Assembly (NCBI GenBank): GCA_022497145.1
Contig: MU385886.1
Location: 186,001 to 250,000, forward strand
Direction: 5' to 3'
Length of the DNA: 64,000 bases
DNA from: Rostrohypoxylon terebratum
Lineage: Eukaryota > Ascomycota > Sordariomycetes > Xylariales > Hypoxylaceae
Part shown: piece by piece, positions 22,967 through 35,496 of the stretch
Layout: every line of letters begins with the position of its first letter
How positions within the stretch are numbered: the first letter of the stretch is position 1
Made by a program: the position numbers and the translations under genes
The notes under the pieces: model-generated
What the model was told of the DNA's origin: nothing
What the model saw: the letters and a program-made list of their open reading frames with translations, nothing else
Databases searched by the model: none

Positions 22967-25900
22967 AGACGAGTTAGTGTTCGTTGCCTAACTCAGGGGT
23001 AGACGCGACTAACTAAATTCACTTAGTTAGATGACTAGGTCTTTATTTCCCCGGCCACGATTATTAGCTCCATACATGATAAAGAATACATACAATAGTT
23101 TATTCATAAGAAAACGAAGACAGCACACATCTAGCTTTGAGATGTATCACAAATTATACCATCCAGAGTTTATATGATCTCAGTGGACTTCAGGGTCAGT
23201 TATGAAGGCATTGGTAACCTAAAACTCCCTATGCCTATTGCAATGAGCACAATCATTACTAGAAAGCAAGAAAAGAATGAAAGTGGAAAGCTGCCTAAGT
23301 ACCTTAAGACTTAAGTTCCTAATTAAGGTAAATGTTTTAATGAACTTCTCATATACAATGAGTCATTCGTGCCTCTGTGGATTCATCAGAGCTCTCATGG
23401 TATTGCCAGATAGGCTCTCAGATGGATAGATTGTAAATGGTGGTTGACAATATCTAGTTATTATACTACTTAGACGCAGGCATATTTTATAGAGTTTCAA
23501 GATGTTTCTTGTCTACCAGGTAGGTACCGATGAGCAAATATTTCACATCGAATATGATATTGAATACCTACCTAGGTACATAAGGATGAACATGTCACGG
23601 CTAGGATCAGAACCGACTCCAAGGTACCGGCAGAAATAGCTCTATAGACGAAGATTCTAAGCTGAGGAGGGAAAAGAGGCTATCTACGTCTACAGGAAGC
23701 GGGAGCATTTTATACATGATGGCTGGTGGTCTAGAAGCTTGTAGAGCTTCTAGAAAACTGTAGCCTAAGATCTGTAGCCTAGAAGCTACAAAGCAGTCTT
23801 AGGTTGAAGGGAGATGTACAAAGACTGCAGCATCTCTCTTAACAGCTGTAGATCGAACAAAGATTGCCACAGCTCGTCACAGAACACTCCCAAACTTCCA
23901 TAGTTCTACCATAGCAGTCCATAACTCGATAAGTACTATTATTGGTACATACGACGAGAAGTATGTGAGAGTATATACTATTGTGATGACTAAAGCTTTT
24001 ATACTTACGTTAGACGTGAGTGACGCGCATTTAAAACTCACCTATACGCACCCGGTCACTTAACTTATGACTCGATCACTTAACCTAGACTCATTCATGA
24101 TAGATTTATTAAACAGGCAGCCGTTAAGCATAATACACATCATCCATAATTCCACTCATTTCAAATAAAAAGATGACATCTTGAACCCACTATTTGTAAC
24201 CTCGCGAGGGAGGTGATCTTGTTGAATAGCCGTGTACATTTCAAACTTACAAAGATTAAGAGGAAATTTGTTATATTCCTTGTACAATTCCTCACGCTAT
24301 AGCTCTTGGTCCATGACTAGGTACCTAGAAGCTTCCACACAGCAATATTGTGTTTACGAATGGCAACCAGGCTGTTTAATTGTTGCTTAGTATGTACTAG
24401 GTTTAGAAGTCAACTCAATGCAGAATGTTCAATGATCCAACATAGGTAGCTACTAGGTAATGAACTAATTCATTATCTTTAAGTGATGGACCTCGTAGTA
24501 GTTTAATAATAGATATTTATTAAGTAACGAATGACATCCTCTATTAAAAGTCGCATATTTAAAGCTCTCCTCAAAGGGATTTAATCAGGTAATTTAAATG
24601 CTCAACTAGAACTTTTTCCTTTATAACATGACACTTATAGATATTCACTTTAGAGTAGGTAAGTACCGTTCGCATCTATTATCTTACGGATTTAATACTT
24701 TATAAGATATACGCTAGGTATAATAGGAGCCACACATACTTGAAAGGTATTTGGCATAGGAATTGCATACCGGTCTTACCACTTAAATTATTAATACCAA
24801 CTTAACCGTCCTCTACACCCTTGGAGCTTAATATTGAAATCGAAATCAAAGAGCACGAATCAGAAAATCATAGTACCAGGTTTTATGATAGTTGAGTCAC
24901 GAATGACTAACTAAAAACCTAGCTTCCACTTAAGAAAACTGTTAAAACTATAGTGCTATATAGGATTCACTTGGTATGGTTCTAAAACAACTCGCTACCT
25001 TATTTTTCCAACCACATCTGACCTCAACATCCAAGGATTCTCTTACACAGTATGCAATGGAAGACTTTGGTAGGTTTGCGTCAGCGAGCCACTGCAAGTG
25101 ATTCGACAATAAATTTAACGTGATTTTCAGGTGGAAAGAAAGACTTCGTAAGCTAGAGGTTAGTTCTACTCCTCCCTTTTTCATTTTCTTTCACGCATAC
25201 CTCGTGTTCAAACCCATTGCTTTAATCTACCTGGAAACAAACCAAGATGCCTTGTGGAATCTACTTGGCTTTTGCTCCCCCAAATATCATACTTGCCCCG
25301 AGAAAGCGGATGCTGTAAAGGGCTGCCACACACATATTGTCTACGAGAGTAAATTCTAGGTTGTAGGCAAAAGAGGAGTTTTGCTTGGCCGTTGGTACTT
25401 GAGCAGGTCTATGGTAGGCAGTTACTAATTATGGCTAGAACCTAGTAATTTGAGGTAACCATCAGCCAGAAACCGATAGCAGTGTATAGAGAAAGTCATG
25501 GTACGTCGGTCAGGAAAAACTTGCTAAATGAAAGGTATCAGCTTGATGCGTAGTATGATAAGGAAGGTGAAAAGAGGGGTGGGCATGAATCATGAGCCGT
25601 TACAGGCCGCAAGAAGACCAGGCTATCAATCTATAGGATTATGCATATGGCAAATCTTTTCTTAAGGTATCTATGCATTTTGACCAGGGGGACTGATCGA
25701 AAAAGTCGGCCAGTGTGTCTCCTCCAATCATCGCCAAAAGATACCGAAGGATTGTATTTAGTGATACGGACGGAACTTTGACGAGTAGTCAGATGACTAG
25801 TAGGTAACTACCGTACTTACTGCAGTTTTCTTTTACATTGTGCAACTAGTATAGGCCTTATGACGCGGCGTATCTGCTGCTATTGTACGGGTACCTACGT

Positions 25901-28900
25901 CGATGTTGTGCTACCGTTAATCCACGACGTCGTAACGATGTACCGCGCTGTAATGAGGGTAATACGGGTCGCATATTCTCGACCTGCCAGCGAGTAATTG
26001 CCGTAGGTTAGGTAAATAGGCCAACCAGGCAGAAGCTTGTCCATACCATGCAGCGCATCTCAGGTGCGCCGGAGAATTAATTTAAAAAGCGGCTACAACG
26101 GGGGCCTCCTCATCTGGCCTCTCCAGATCCGACCGTTGCAGAAGTCTGCTGGGCTGGTCTTAGCTACCTATGTAATTACTACACCACGGGTCCAACGGCT
26201 CGAGGAACCACTCTGGGTTCGGTGGCCATAGGTCCCAGGTCTCTCCTCTTCCAGGCAGGTCGCTATCTTGGTGCCGAGGCCTGCTGTGTATTTTACGGGG
26301 CACGTCGCAGGTTTCTCGTAGGCTAGAATGTCCCCGTTACCTACCAACCTAACGCAGAAATCTATTCTGCGGCCGTCATATACGTCAGGTTACCAGTGGT
26401 AATAGCGAGAGGTAATTCAGATATCGGATACAAGAAAAGCCTCAGCCGGGGAGGCGACAGGAGATCTCGGAGGGATTCGGTATCCATGTGCAGGGCGAAG
26501 TTCCTAGCTCGGCGCTAGAAACTACTATGTACATGTGTTGCATCTAGATCTTAAGTACATACCTAGGCAGGTAGAATTATGGTAGTAGGGGAATAGACGG
26601 AATCTGCTCTCGTATGGTCTCCGGGAGATTAGGTTCCAGAATAGATCAATAGTACCAGTACATACAGAGAGTAAGCAGTACGGTGAGGACCGGGAGAGCA
26701 ACAAGCTCGCGATTGCAACAGCGGCAAATTACTTGGCAGCTGCTATGGAATGGTAAAGTTAATTCGAGGTTCATTTTGTTGGGAAGCTAGGTGGTTAGGA
26801 AATAGAATAGTGAGTGGCAATCATAACAGTTCGCGGCTTAAAAACGGAGACCATTTCAATAGGTATACCTAAACGAAGAAAGTTAAGCTGATTCGGCTAT
26901 TGCCAAGACTATGGCTAGATCTTCGACCCTGGACATAATGGTTCTGGAAACGAGCAAGGCTAGTTCTCAGCAAACTCGCAGATTTCGTCGGAGACAGTGA
27001 TACGCATACCTATACTATCGTGAATGGATGATCTCGACAACTCGTATAATACCTTGAGTCCTTTGATTTTCCAATGATCGAAAGCGATACTTAGATAGTC
27101 TACATGGATCTGGTACATACTTTGAGCAAATAATTGTGTAGTGCTCTCGAATACTAAGCACGCGATGTAACGACGGCTCGCGGAAGTTGTACCCTTGCTC
27201 TCGATGGGATCAACTCAACGGGACCCCTGACACCCTATCTTGCAACCCTCTTAGTGCAGTACCGTGCACCCATGGCATGCGGGGGTATAACTGGGGCGTG
27301 TTATTACTATAAATTTCGATAGGTTTAAAGTAAATGGCAGTTAGCGTCGGAGATAAGCATGGAAAGGGGTAAAGCGCTCTTAGGTAGCTTGCTTGTCTTT
27401 AATAGAGCTTTACCTCGAATGCTTTCTTCAAGAGTAAAGTGAAGACTTGGTATATCAGGCAAGAAAAAATATAGAATTCCTAGTGGAGATGACGAGAGGA
27501 ATCTTTATTATTAATCCTCCGAATTTGGGGTATCATACATGCATTTTGACAGCTCTGAAGCCTTCTTAAGCTCGTGAGGGGAAAAACGTGGTATCCGGGC
27601 GAGGCGTCCGTGTAAATGGACAAGGGGGACAGACGAACTGCACTCTCGTCAACAATCTAACCACCTACGGTATGTACATACGCCGTTGATGTCACCTGCC
27701 GATCATCTTCTTGCAGCATCTGGATTTCTGTGAGAGTTGTCTGGGTAGGTAGCTAAGGTCAACGGCTGACTGTTTTGTATCTCTGTCTTATAATAATTGG
27801 CACGACACAAGTAGGTATGCTCATCTCGCTTTTAGTAGATAGGGTCTAGACTAACAAAGGTGACAATTCTACTTGGTTAGTTAAGTAGGTAGGTACCTTT
27901 TTAAACGAGAATGAGGGGTCAGACCGAGCGTACAGTATGTATTTTAACATTTGTGCCGCGATCGTAATATGTCGAGGTGTTTGCCCTGATAAACCGTCTA
28001 GGTAGACATTCCAGATCTCGGAAGTATAGGGATGAAACAAACGCCTGAAAGCGTAGTGTATTATAGTTGATATGCGTAATTGTAGCCAAGTAACCCTTCT
28101 TGAATGTTTGCTCATTATTGAAACATAGTTTCAGCAGTTCTGAGATGTACTACCGATCTTCCAAGCCTCCTCCCGTCGTTGCAGTTTCTGCCAACTAAGT
28201 TGACAGCAGGATGGACCATGTTTGGTCGGAAGATTTGTAAACTCGCTACCCGAAAGCTGTTTAGGGAGGTTGAACTTTGCTGTACTCCGCATGCAATCAA
28301 TTTATCCCCATAGTCCAGATCAAGGAAAGGTCATCATTTACCATTATTGTTTTGGGACCGATGGTGTGCTTATTCTGCAGCTTCCCCTCCCCCTACGCGT
28401 CTTTCAAGCTGCAACCCTGGGCATCCGCGCCGACTGCGGGCAGACTTGCATATGTAATGTTGCTCTAAAATAGCTCCCGTTGGTGCTGAAGCGAGATGTC
28501 ATTTTCCTAGAGCGCTTACCTGGTCCAATCTTGATGCCAAGTCCATAGCAATATACGACATGTTCAAAGTCGCGCGCGACTCTAAGGGGCCAAGATGGCC
28601 AAGCAGGCTCGGTGTGATAGGACATGGAGATAGATTGCATATACCGCGTGCTTGCTAGGTGTTGTGGTGGTTGCCAGCGGCGTCATATGCACATATCTCT
28701 AACATTCGTTTTCATATTATGTTCCTTTCGAATATGAGCTACGCCTCCGGCTCCCCGGCTAGCCTCGAGGATGGCGGATACCGAATTCGGCCAGTGTGAA
28801 TTCGGAGAATATTTTCGGAGGCTAGGGCCGAGCAAAGATCCTCGTATGTTCTTCGGGTCTGTCTATAACGTAGTATCATACCTACATGTCTAGATACAAA

Positions 28901-31900
28901 CCTGGTGTCTACTCTTTAGGGACCGAGGTATTAATGTAAGTAGGTATGTATGTGAATATAGTAGGATGGCCGGGGTAGCTAGGCAGTACACATGGGTGCT
29001 GGTTCCGCGTGGATGAACATATGGCAGGGGATAGCAAGCAGGGATAAGCTCAGAAGAACTCCACGTTTCAACGGTTATCTGTAACTTCGAGAAGCGAGTC
29101 GTTCATCGCTCAATAGTGGCTGCGGATCCAAATGCAACTCCTTGAGCACATCATAATCGATGAAAGCTACCTCCTCAATTTGTACCTAATACCTACTACT
29201 TACTTATGTGGAGATCTTAATAATAGGTACGTACTGCATCTCGTTTCTTTGAAAATTATTAGTTATACGAGAAGGTCTGGTTGAGATGTGGGAATGCCCG
29301 AAGACTTAAGAAGTCTGATTGGTATGGCGAGTTGAGTAACCGCCATAATATTGAATTGGCTTGGCTTTGGCTCAAAATGGAGTATTTAAGTACGGGTGTG
29401 AAAAGGGCAAATTAACTACAGAGTTACCTAGGTAATAATGTGAACAGGACTTTTTGTAATTACCAAAGTACTTAGGTAGGGAGCGAGCCTCTGGGGGAGA
29501 CAGTGTTCGTAGTAGTAAAAACTTGAAGTCATTTCCAAATTATCACCACACTACCTGAGCATTTTAGTAGGAAGCAAGCTTATATCTTTGCTTGTTGTGT
29601 AATTATTTCCTTTATATAATAGGCTTGATTAATATTCCAAACGTCAAAGCGTACATATTTGAAATTTGTTTCACTCGGGAAAGCCCGCTATTTCGAGGCT
29701 GGGAACATGAAACCGGTGACACTAAGCATCATAAATACAGGCGTTATCGTAAGAGCCGGACGATCTCCAGTGCCTTGGGTAAAGGCTTTCCCGGGGAGAT
29801 GCGAGTTAGAGAATAACAGAATTTACTGAGTAATAAGAAAAGATGTCGGGTACAAATCCCGGGCATGGGTTTAATGCAGTCTGTGTGGCTTAGACTGTTG
29901 ATTAATCCAGGGTCTACCTATATGTGAATAGCAGAATATTGAAGACTCTCTTAATGAAAAGTTTAGGAAATGAATTGAATAATAAAAAGGAGTTTCTTCA
30001 TAGCTCAGACGCATCCATGACATTCAACAGTCATTGTCCTGGGCACAGCAACGCGAAACGATGTACATAATAGGTAGTACGTAAATTCTTCTGGGTTGGC
30101 AAAGCAAGGATCAACTGTACCATGACGCCGACAGTAGATAGACTCTAGATGAGAATGATCAAGGTAGCTGGGTAGGTACTAGGGAGAGAAGTACCCTAAT
30201 GGCAGGCTACCTAGTAACGTTTCCCGTAACCAAAAGGTCACAACTAAATAAATCCCTACGAGAACCCTACTATCGCTTTGTATGTAGGTAACGGCTCTGA
30301 CGGCATAGGCCTTTACAAAAGTAGGTATGTAAAAACATGGTTCAGACTTTTCAGTGAACCCAACAAGAAGCTATAGCCAGTAAGCAGCTTGGTGAATTGC
30401 AATTGACGGGGACTGCGATGTAGAACACTATATGAATAATGATGTATTTGTCAAGAGACAGCACATAACTGTTCAAACACATCATCATGCTTACTTCCAG
30501 CCACACATTTACCCTTGTACAGGACTACTGGACTGTACCTAGGTAGGTACGGCAGCAAAATTGTCAATAGTTCTGCAAATAATAATCCGCCGCTGGGGCA
30601 TGCTAGCGGAGAGACTGTAGCACTTGATGTACTGTACTCAGACACCAAGTAGCCCTACTTGTCCCTGTATCTACTATATAGTATGTAGTGTACTCACTGC
30701 AGTGGACGTATTCCGAATAGTTTGCGAGTATGGTTCCGCCCCTTGCGGGGGTTGGCTAGCTTGGCTACCTTGTTCTGAGGATATCTCGACACCCTTGGCT
30801 ATATTATGATATGTAATGGCGCAGACAAAGCACACCCTGCCTCATAGTAATTCTATTATTGGTCTATAGATCTGGTGAGAATAACTGATCTGTATTGGGC
30901 TACCTACATAGTACACGAGGCTGCAGCTAAAGCCCATGCCTCTGTGCCCTGATTTATTGTATGCAAATGTGTCCCCAAGAACTGCAATGCACTTTTATCA
31001 CACCTATATCCTGAGTTGGCAAGCGGAGACGTCTTAGCCGTGACCCTCCGGCGAGCCCGAATAACAGCACCTATATCACGAGATTTCATAAAGGAGGAGA
31101 TATAGTACAGCTACCTACTACTCTGTTTCTAGTCACTCGGAGTTAGAATCGCGATCGATGAAGCAGAATGAATATATTTTCTGCCAAGCTTGTAGTAAGA
31201 CGAGTCACATTGCAGAATTAAGCATAGCATTGCAGTGATGCCTTCATTTCTATTTTACTCTAGCAATTAAGTCGGATTCTTGAAGAGTGCTCGTGGTAGG
31301 TTTTGTCATCGTAATATCGAGAGCCTCCAGGGGAGAACCCATTAGCCCCTTGACGTGCGTAAAGTAGTAGTAAACAAAGGGGACCTCGAGTGGTTGCGCA
31401 AAGGGGGAATATGGGAAAACCAATGACGCAGAATAGCCTCCATTTGGGTATCATTCAAAGAAGTGCTTTTGAAAACCCGTATTGCTGTACAAACTCAGAA
31501 GGATGAACCGGAGGAAATACGACTGTCCCTCACTATGCAGCAATTTCCCTTTCAAAGATAAAATAATAAAAAAAAGTAGGTAACCCAATTCCAACGCACG
31601 CACATTCGCACATACACACACCAACGCCACCCGCCTTCCTGTGAGCTGGAAAAATTCCACTTCAATGCAATGTTCCGTTTGATGCGCGTGACAAATATTT
31701 CCGGAAACGAATGAGAGAACGACTAGACGGTTGTGTAAATAAAGTGTACTGTCATAATGTGCCAACATCGAAATCTGAAGTATTATTCTAAACCGTCAAG
31801 CGTTCGTCCATGCCGAAAAGGGGGTATGAAAAGTTTTGCTGATTTGCCAGCAATTAATAGACTTCTAAGCTCGCCAATAGTCGTCTTTCCTCGTGGGAGG

Positions 31901-31919
31901 TGTCATCTACCGACCATCC
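22967..31919. other. Gene desert, ~9 kb
   Basis: Nothing recognisable as a gene was found on either strand: no ORF exceeds about 90 codons and none shows family motifs or a convincing spliced series. The sequence is AT-rich up to about 25 kb and more mixed afterwards. It holds CCTAGG sites (23571, 26562, 29427, 30538), a hairpin and direct-repeat cluster near 23730, and many short TAGGTA/TACCTA strings. Decayed transposons would fit, but I saw no reverse transcriptase, integrase or transposase remains that I could defend. No tRNA was identified. Confidence 0.5.
23730..23796. repeat. Hairpin plus direct-repeat cluster
   Basis: A perfect 10-bp inverted repeat (TCTAGAAGCT, 23730-23739, and AGCTTCTAGA, 23745-23754) has a 5-nt loop. 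It is followed by two copies of CTGTAGCCTA (23758-23767 and 23772-23781), the second running into a small hairpin GTAGC-N6-GCTAC. The units share the words TAGAAGCT and GTAGCCTA, as in a degenerate minisatellite. Confidence 0.7.
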
Positions 31920-33640
31920 TTAGTGGTCTTGCTGTGTTTTGTTGACCATATGGCCAAGGTGGTGATCGAAAGAGTCCGCACCGCCGATCGGGTAAGAGCC
32001 ATTCAGGCTCTCGGACGGCATAGTCGCTGTCAAGGGCGTTCCTAGGCCATGCTCACGTAAACTGCCGTGGTCGTAGGCATTCGTCATATTTTGATACGCC
32101 CCTTGGTTGGAATAGGGAGAATGGTGGGCCTGATGTGTGTTGGAGGTGGGAGGTGCGGTAGTGTATAGATTAGGGCCTACTGGAGACGCTGTCCCTGAGG
32201 GTGGCGCGCCGTTCAGCGGACCATGTGACCTCGGCGAGACATTATGTATAGGAGATGCCATGGCGCTTTGAGGGTGTGTTGGTATCGGGGCGAGATTAAG
32301 CGGTGGATTATTTCCAGTGTTAGAACCTCCCGTGAAGATAAATGGGTGGGAAGAGTTTGGTGCATTTGGATTTCCAAATTGGATCGGTGAGTGATTTATA
32401 GGGGACTGTCGCTCGAAGGCATGAGGGCCTTGTAACGACGAGAAGTGGGTCTCGATACGACCAGTTGGAGGAGGCATCGATACCGTTGTCGCGGAACTTG
32501 GTGGTCCTGTAGTCACTGACCCCAAGGACAGTTGCTGGGACGTGTATCCAGGTCCCGCAGGAGCACCATATGGTCCCCAACGTAGCTCTGGACCTCCTTC
32601 CTGCGTAGGCGTCCCAGGATTTATCGTAGAATATTCCGCTCGATGTCTCTTCGCCACAGGCTCGTCTCCGTATTCGTGATAAGAGCGTTCATCAATAGGT
32701 TGCATGCCACCATTTTGTGCAGCCCCTCCCTGCCTATGTCCTGCCTGCTTGTCTATATCTGCCATACGCAAATTCTTCTTCTTGTTGGCAATTTGCCGTG
32801 AATCTTTGCGTAATCGAAGGCGAACCCCCTGATCGCTAAACGAACGAGTCAAAAACGTAGATTCTGCCATACCAGGAAATGCCCTTCCAGCGTGGACTTT
32901 GAAGGGGTCGCTCGTCACAGAACAAATCGTGACCCAAAATTCGCCCTCGTCCAGATTATCCATCGTCATTTGTAGCAGATCAAATCGGATTACGTATTCC
33001 CCTTCACTTTTAATCGTAAGATCACCAAACACGAAGAACGCCCCCTCTTTATTAGTAGGATCTTTTAATCGGTGTAGTGATGACACCGTTGTGCCTGCCA
33101 TCATATTTGCTGGTGGTGTAGATTGGCCATTCGGGCCTGGAGGATGTGCGTACTCTAAATAAGCGACCGCTATAAGATACGGGCCTGGAGAATGTTTAGC
33201 ATCTAAGCCAGATACCTTTACAAATATTTACTCACTTTGTCGATATACACCATCGGGATCCTCGTCGCTCGGCACGTGTAGTTGAAGGATTGGAGGTGGG
33301 TCAACAGGTTTCCGATCTTTTCAAGTAAGCATTATATCTAGTACACCAGAGGGGAAGATTCCTTACCCTTGTCTTTGCCGTTAGCAGCTTTAGCCATGGT
33401 GGGTTGTTGTAATACTTCTAAACGATATGATTCAGGACTATTAAGACTTAGTGAATGGGTTCTTTGGAACTCTATATGAACTAGAAATGGAGAGTTCACT
33501 TACCGTTGAGGTTGAGGTCCACTCTGCTGTGGATGTGGCTGGTGGTGAACCGGTGGCATTGCTGGGCTCATAGTTGGCATATACCCAGTTGGCGGTCCAT
33601 GGCTGACCCACTGGGCGCCGTGATGTGTATGGAATGCCAT
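31920..33640 (-). CDS. Velvet-domain developmental regulator (VelC/VosA type)
   Basis: Four exons (33640..33504, 33437..33367, 33316..33236, 33184..31920) give 517 residues. The velvet domain is split over all of them: ESYRLEVLQQPTMAKAANGK, RKPVDPPPILQLHVPSDEDP, SPYLIAVAYLEYAHPPG, TVSSLHRLKDPTNKEGAFFV, then FPGMAESTFLTRSFSDQGVR and LRLRKDSRQ. All junctions keep frame and the introns are 50-66 nt. The domain is contiguous, unlike VelB, which carries a long insertion. The FVFGDL string and total length favour VelC, though VosA is possible. A basic patch (KRHR) follows, then a long Pro/Ser/Asn/His-rich tail. Velvet proteins bind DNA through an NF-kB-like fold and control sporulation and secondary metabolism. 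The first exon is also open in a second frame; only the frame from 33640 splices into the domain. Confidence 0.92.
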
Positions 33641-34923
33641 CTAATGACAATGATTAGATTTGTAAAAATCAACAATGGGAGACACCTACCGAAGTGGTCA
33701 TGCAGTGCTTTGTGCGCAATTCGCAAATTCTTTTATACGGTGTTCTTTTTTGTTGGGGATCGTGGAATCGGGATCAAACCTATTGTTCGGTTAGAATGGT
33801 AAACAGAGCGGTAGATGACAGGATTTCCAACGTTAGTATCTTCAGAAATAGAACATCAGGAATAATTTCACCATGTTTCTTCAAGAGAGCTGAATGTGAC
33901 AAGAAAACAAAAACAAAAAACACGTTGGTAAAGGAGGAAACAAGAAATGGATGGTACTGACAGCTGAGTGTCCCAGATCGACTCGGTAGGTTCACAACCC
34001 ACGTCACCACCCAACAGTGATAAGACCTCTTCCTTTTCCCGATATAATTTCAGGTATGAAAATTTTCGAAACGATCGTGATATATGCGATCCAGAGGTGA
34101 CAAGTTACCAGATCAGTACTCGAGCTAACCCACCAAGCTAACTCTTATACAAAAGCGAGGAACAAGTCGAGGAACGGAGGCTACCAAATAAAATTGGCAA
34201 GCGCAAGCACAGGAGCACCTTTACAAAATAATTCGTGTAAAAGGGCCTTGTCGTCTCTTTCATGTGTATTAACTTCCTTCTTCCGACTCTTGAGCCTAGA
34301 AACTCTTGTTGCCCGTAACCCTCTGACACCGACTCTTCGGTAGGATCTACGCCTCTTCCCAGTTGACGGCAAACAGCAATGGCAACTCTACTGTTGAGGC
34401 TTGGTCAATCAACTAGGCCGTTTTCCCCGTTTTACAGTCCTTTTCACAAGCCAAAATGAAGCCAAGAGATCGCCAAAGCCATCCAAAAATACTACTCTTC
34501 CACCTCAACTTCGCAAAGCGGGTCAGTGGCGTATCGTTAACCGTGGACAATTGTGAGCAGGTGCATGACTTGATGGATGAACTGTGAGATTATATCTCTG
34601 CAAACGTGGCCCCAACCTGAATGCTCTACCGTCGAGCACCGTTTCCAGGAAGAGAGACCGTAGCCACTACCAAAAGCTGTAGGAGTTAGAACTTAGCGCA
34701 AGGCTCTAGCTCGCTGTAAAGCAATGCGGTGAGTGACTCGGCAAGATTCGGCTAGAACCGCTAGGACGGCTGCCTGATACAAGAGATCAAAGGAACAACC
34801 GATGCTTGCTGTGAGATTAAATGTGGGCGTGACGAGTTAGGAAGTCTTCTTATTTGCGATGCTTTAATCGACTTAGAGATGGCGCCGGCAACCTGATGGC
34901 TTTCCTGATATCTGGCCAGGATA
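33641..34923. other. Long upstream region of the velvet gene
   Basis: No coding region is supported in these ~1.3 kb. Velvet genes often have long 5' leaders, so part may be transcribed. Weak ORFs of 60-100 codons on both strands overlap one another and lack motifs. Confidence 0.45.
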
Positions 34924-35496
34924 TTAATGTCCGAGGTCTCGCAATCTCGTATTCACAAGATGGTAAAAGTCCTGGCACCCGTCTCTTGAATACAAATCTG
35001 AAGGCGAGTTGCTACTGGGAAGTTCAGGAGCGCGCCCTAGAAACCCCTGCTTGTCAAGATGGTATATATCTAATCCAAAATGGTCGTTCCGCGTTGCCCT
35101 GTCCCAAGAAACGAAGATGCGTGATGTTATCTGGGGTCGCGGGCTAGAGTTCAAGGGCCTGGGCTTTTGCTGTCGTTTAGGCCGCCTCTGGAAAGAATTA
35201 GGGATATGCCGTAGTCCAAGGTCGTCGCCGTCGGAGGGATATTCGTCTGATATGGTTTGGATGAATTGAGTTTGGTCGTATGTACAGCGGTATGGTCCTG
35301 GAGCTGTATGGATCAAGAGGAGGTCCAACTTGGGAAGACGAAGGATAAAAGATGAGAAATCTAACAAGGCGGGCGAGAGCTTCGTGGGGGTATTACCGCT
35401 TTCCGGGACCTTCCAGCAATATCGATAGGCCGGTCGTGCGGAGGGAGTAAAGGCTGTCTTTATCTTAACCAGGTTTCCTCTAAAGGTTATCGTCAA
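34924..35496 (-). CDS. Uncertain ORF with a membrane-anchor-like N terminus
   Basis: This is the longest ORF between the velvet gene and the thioesterase (about 190 codons, extendable upstream to near 35568 with no stop). Just before it, in frame, lies a stretch that reads SRRRLVVLTIALLLALTITF, a good type II membrane anchor preceded by Arg residues. The lumenal-looking remainder is soluble and Pro/Asp-rich (RYCWKVPESGNTPTKLSPAL, FVSWDRATRNDHFGLDIYHL). No in-frame ATG exists, so the start would have to come from an upstream exon I could not place, or the ORF is a remnant. I see no glycosyltransferase DXD or other catalytic motif and do not recognise the family. The coordinates mark the open frame, not a confirmed gene. 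Confidence 0.3.
   Translation of the reverse strand: MTITFRGNLVKIKTAFTPSARPAYRYCWKVPESGNTPTKLSPALLDFSSFILRLPKLDLLLIHTAPGPYRCTYDQTQFIQTISDEYPSDGDDLGLRHIPNSFQRRPKRQQKPRPLNSSPRPQITSRIFVSWDRATRNDHFGLDIYHLDKQGFLGRAPELPSSNSPSDLYSRDGCQDFYHLVNTRLRDLGH

Noticed and set aside
25860..26520. GC-richer patch with a ~48-codon stop-free stretch on the minus strand, suspected transposon relic
   Set aside because: No reverse transcriptase, integrase or transposase motif is readable in any frame; stops are frequent on both sides.
28740..28860. Possible terminal inverted repeats around CTAGCCTC / GAGGCTAG with an internal GAATTCGG repeat
   Set aside because: The matching arms are under 10 bp with mismatches, too short to support an element without other copies.
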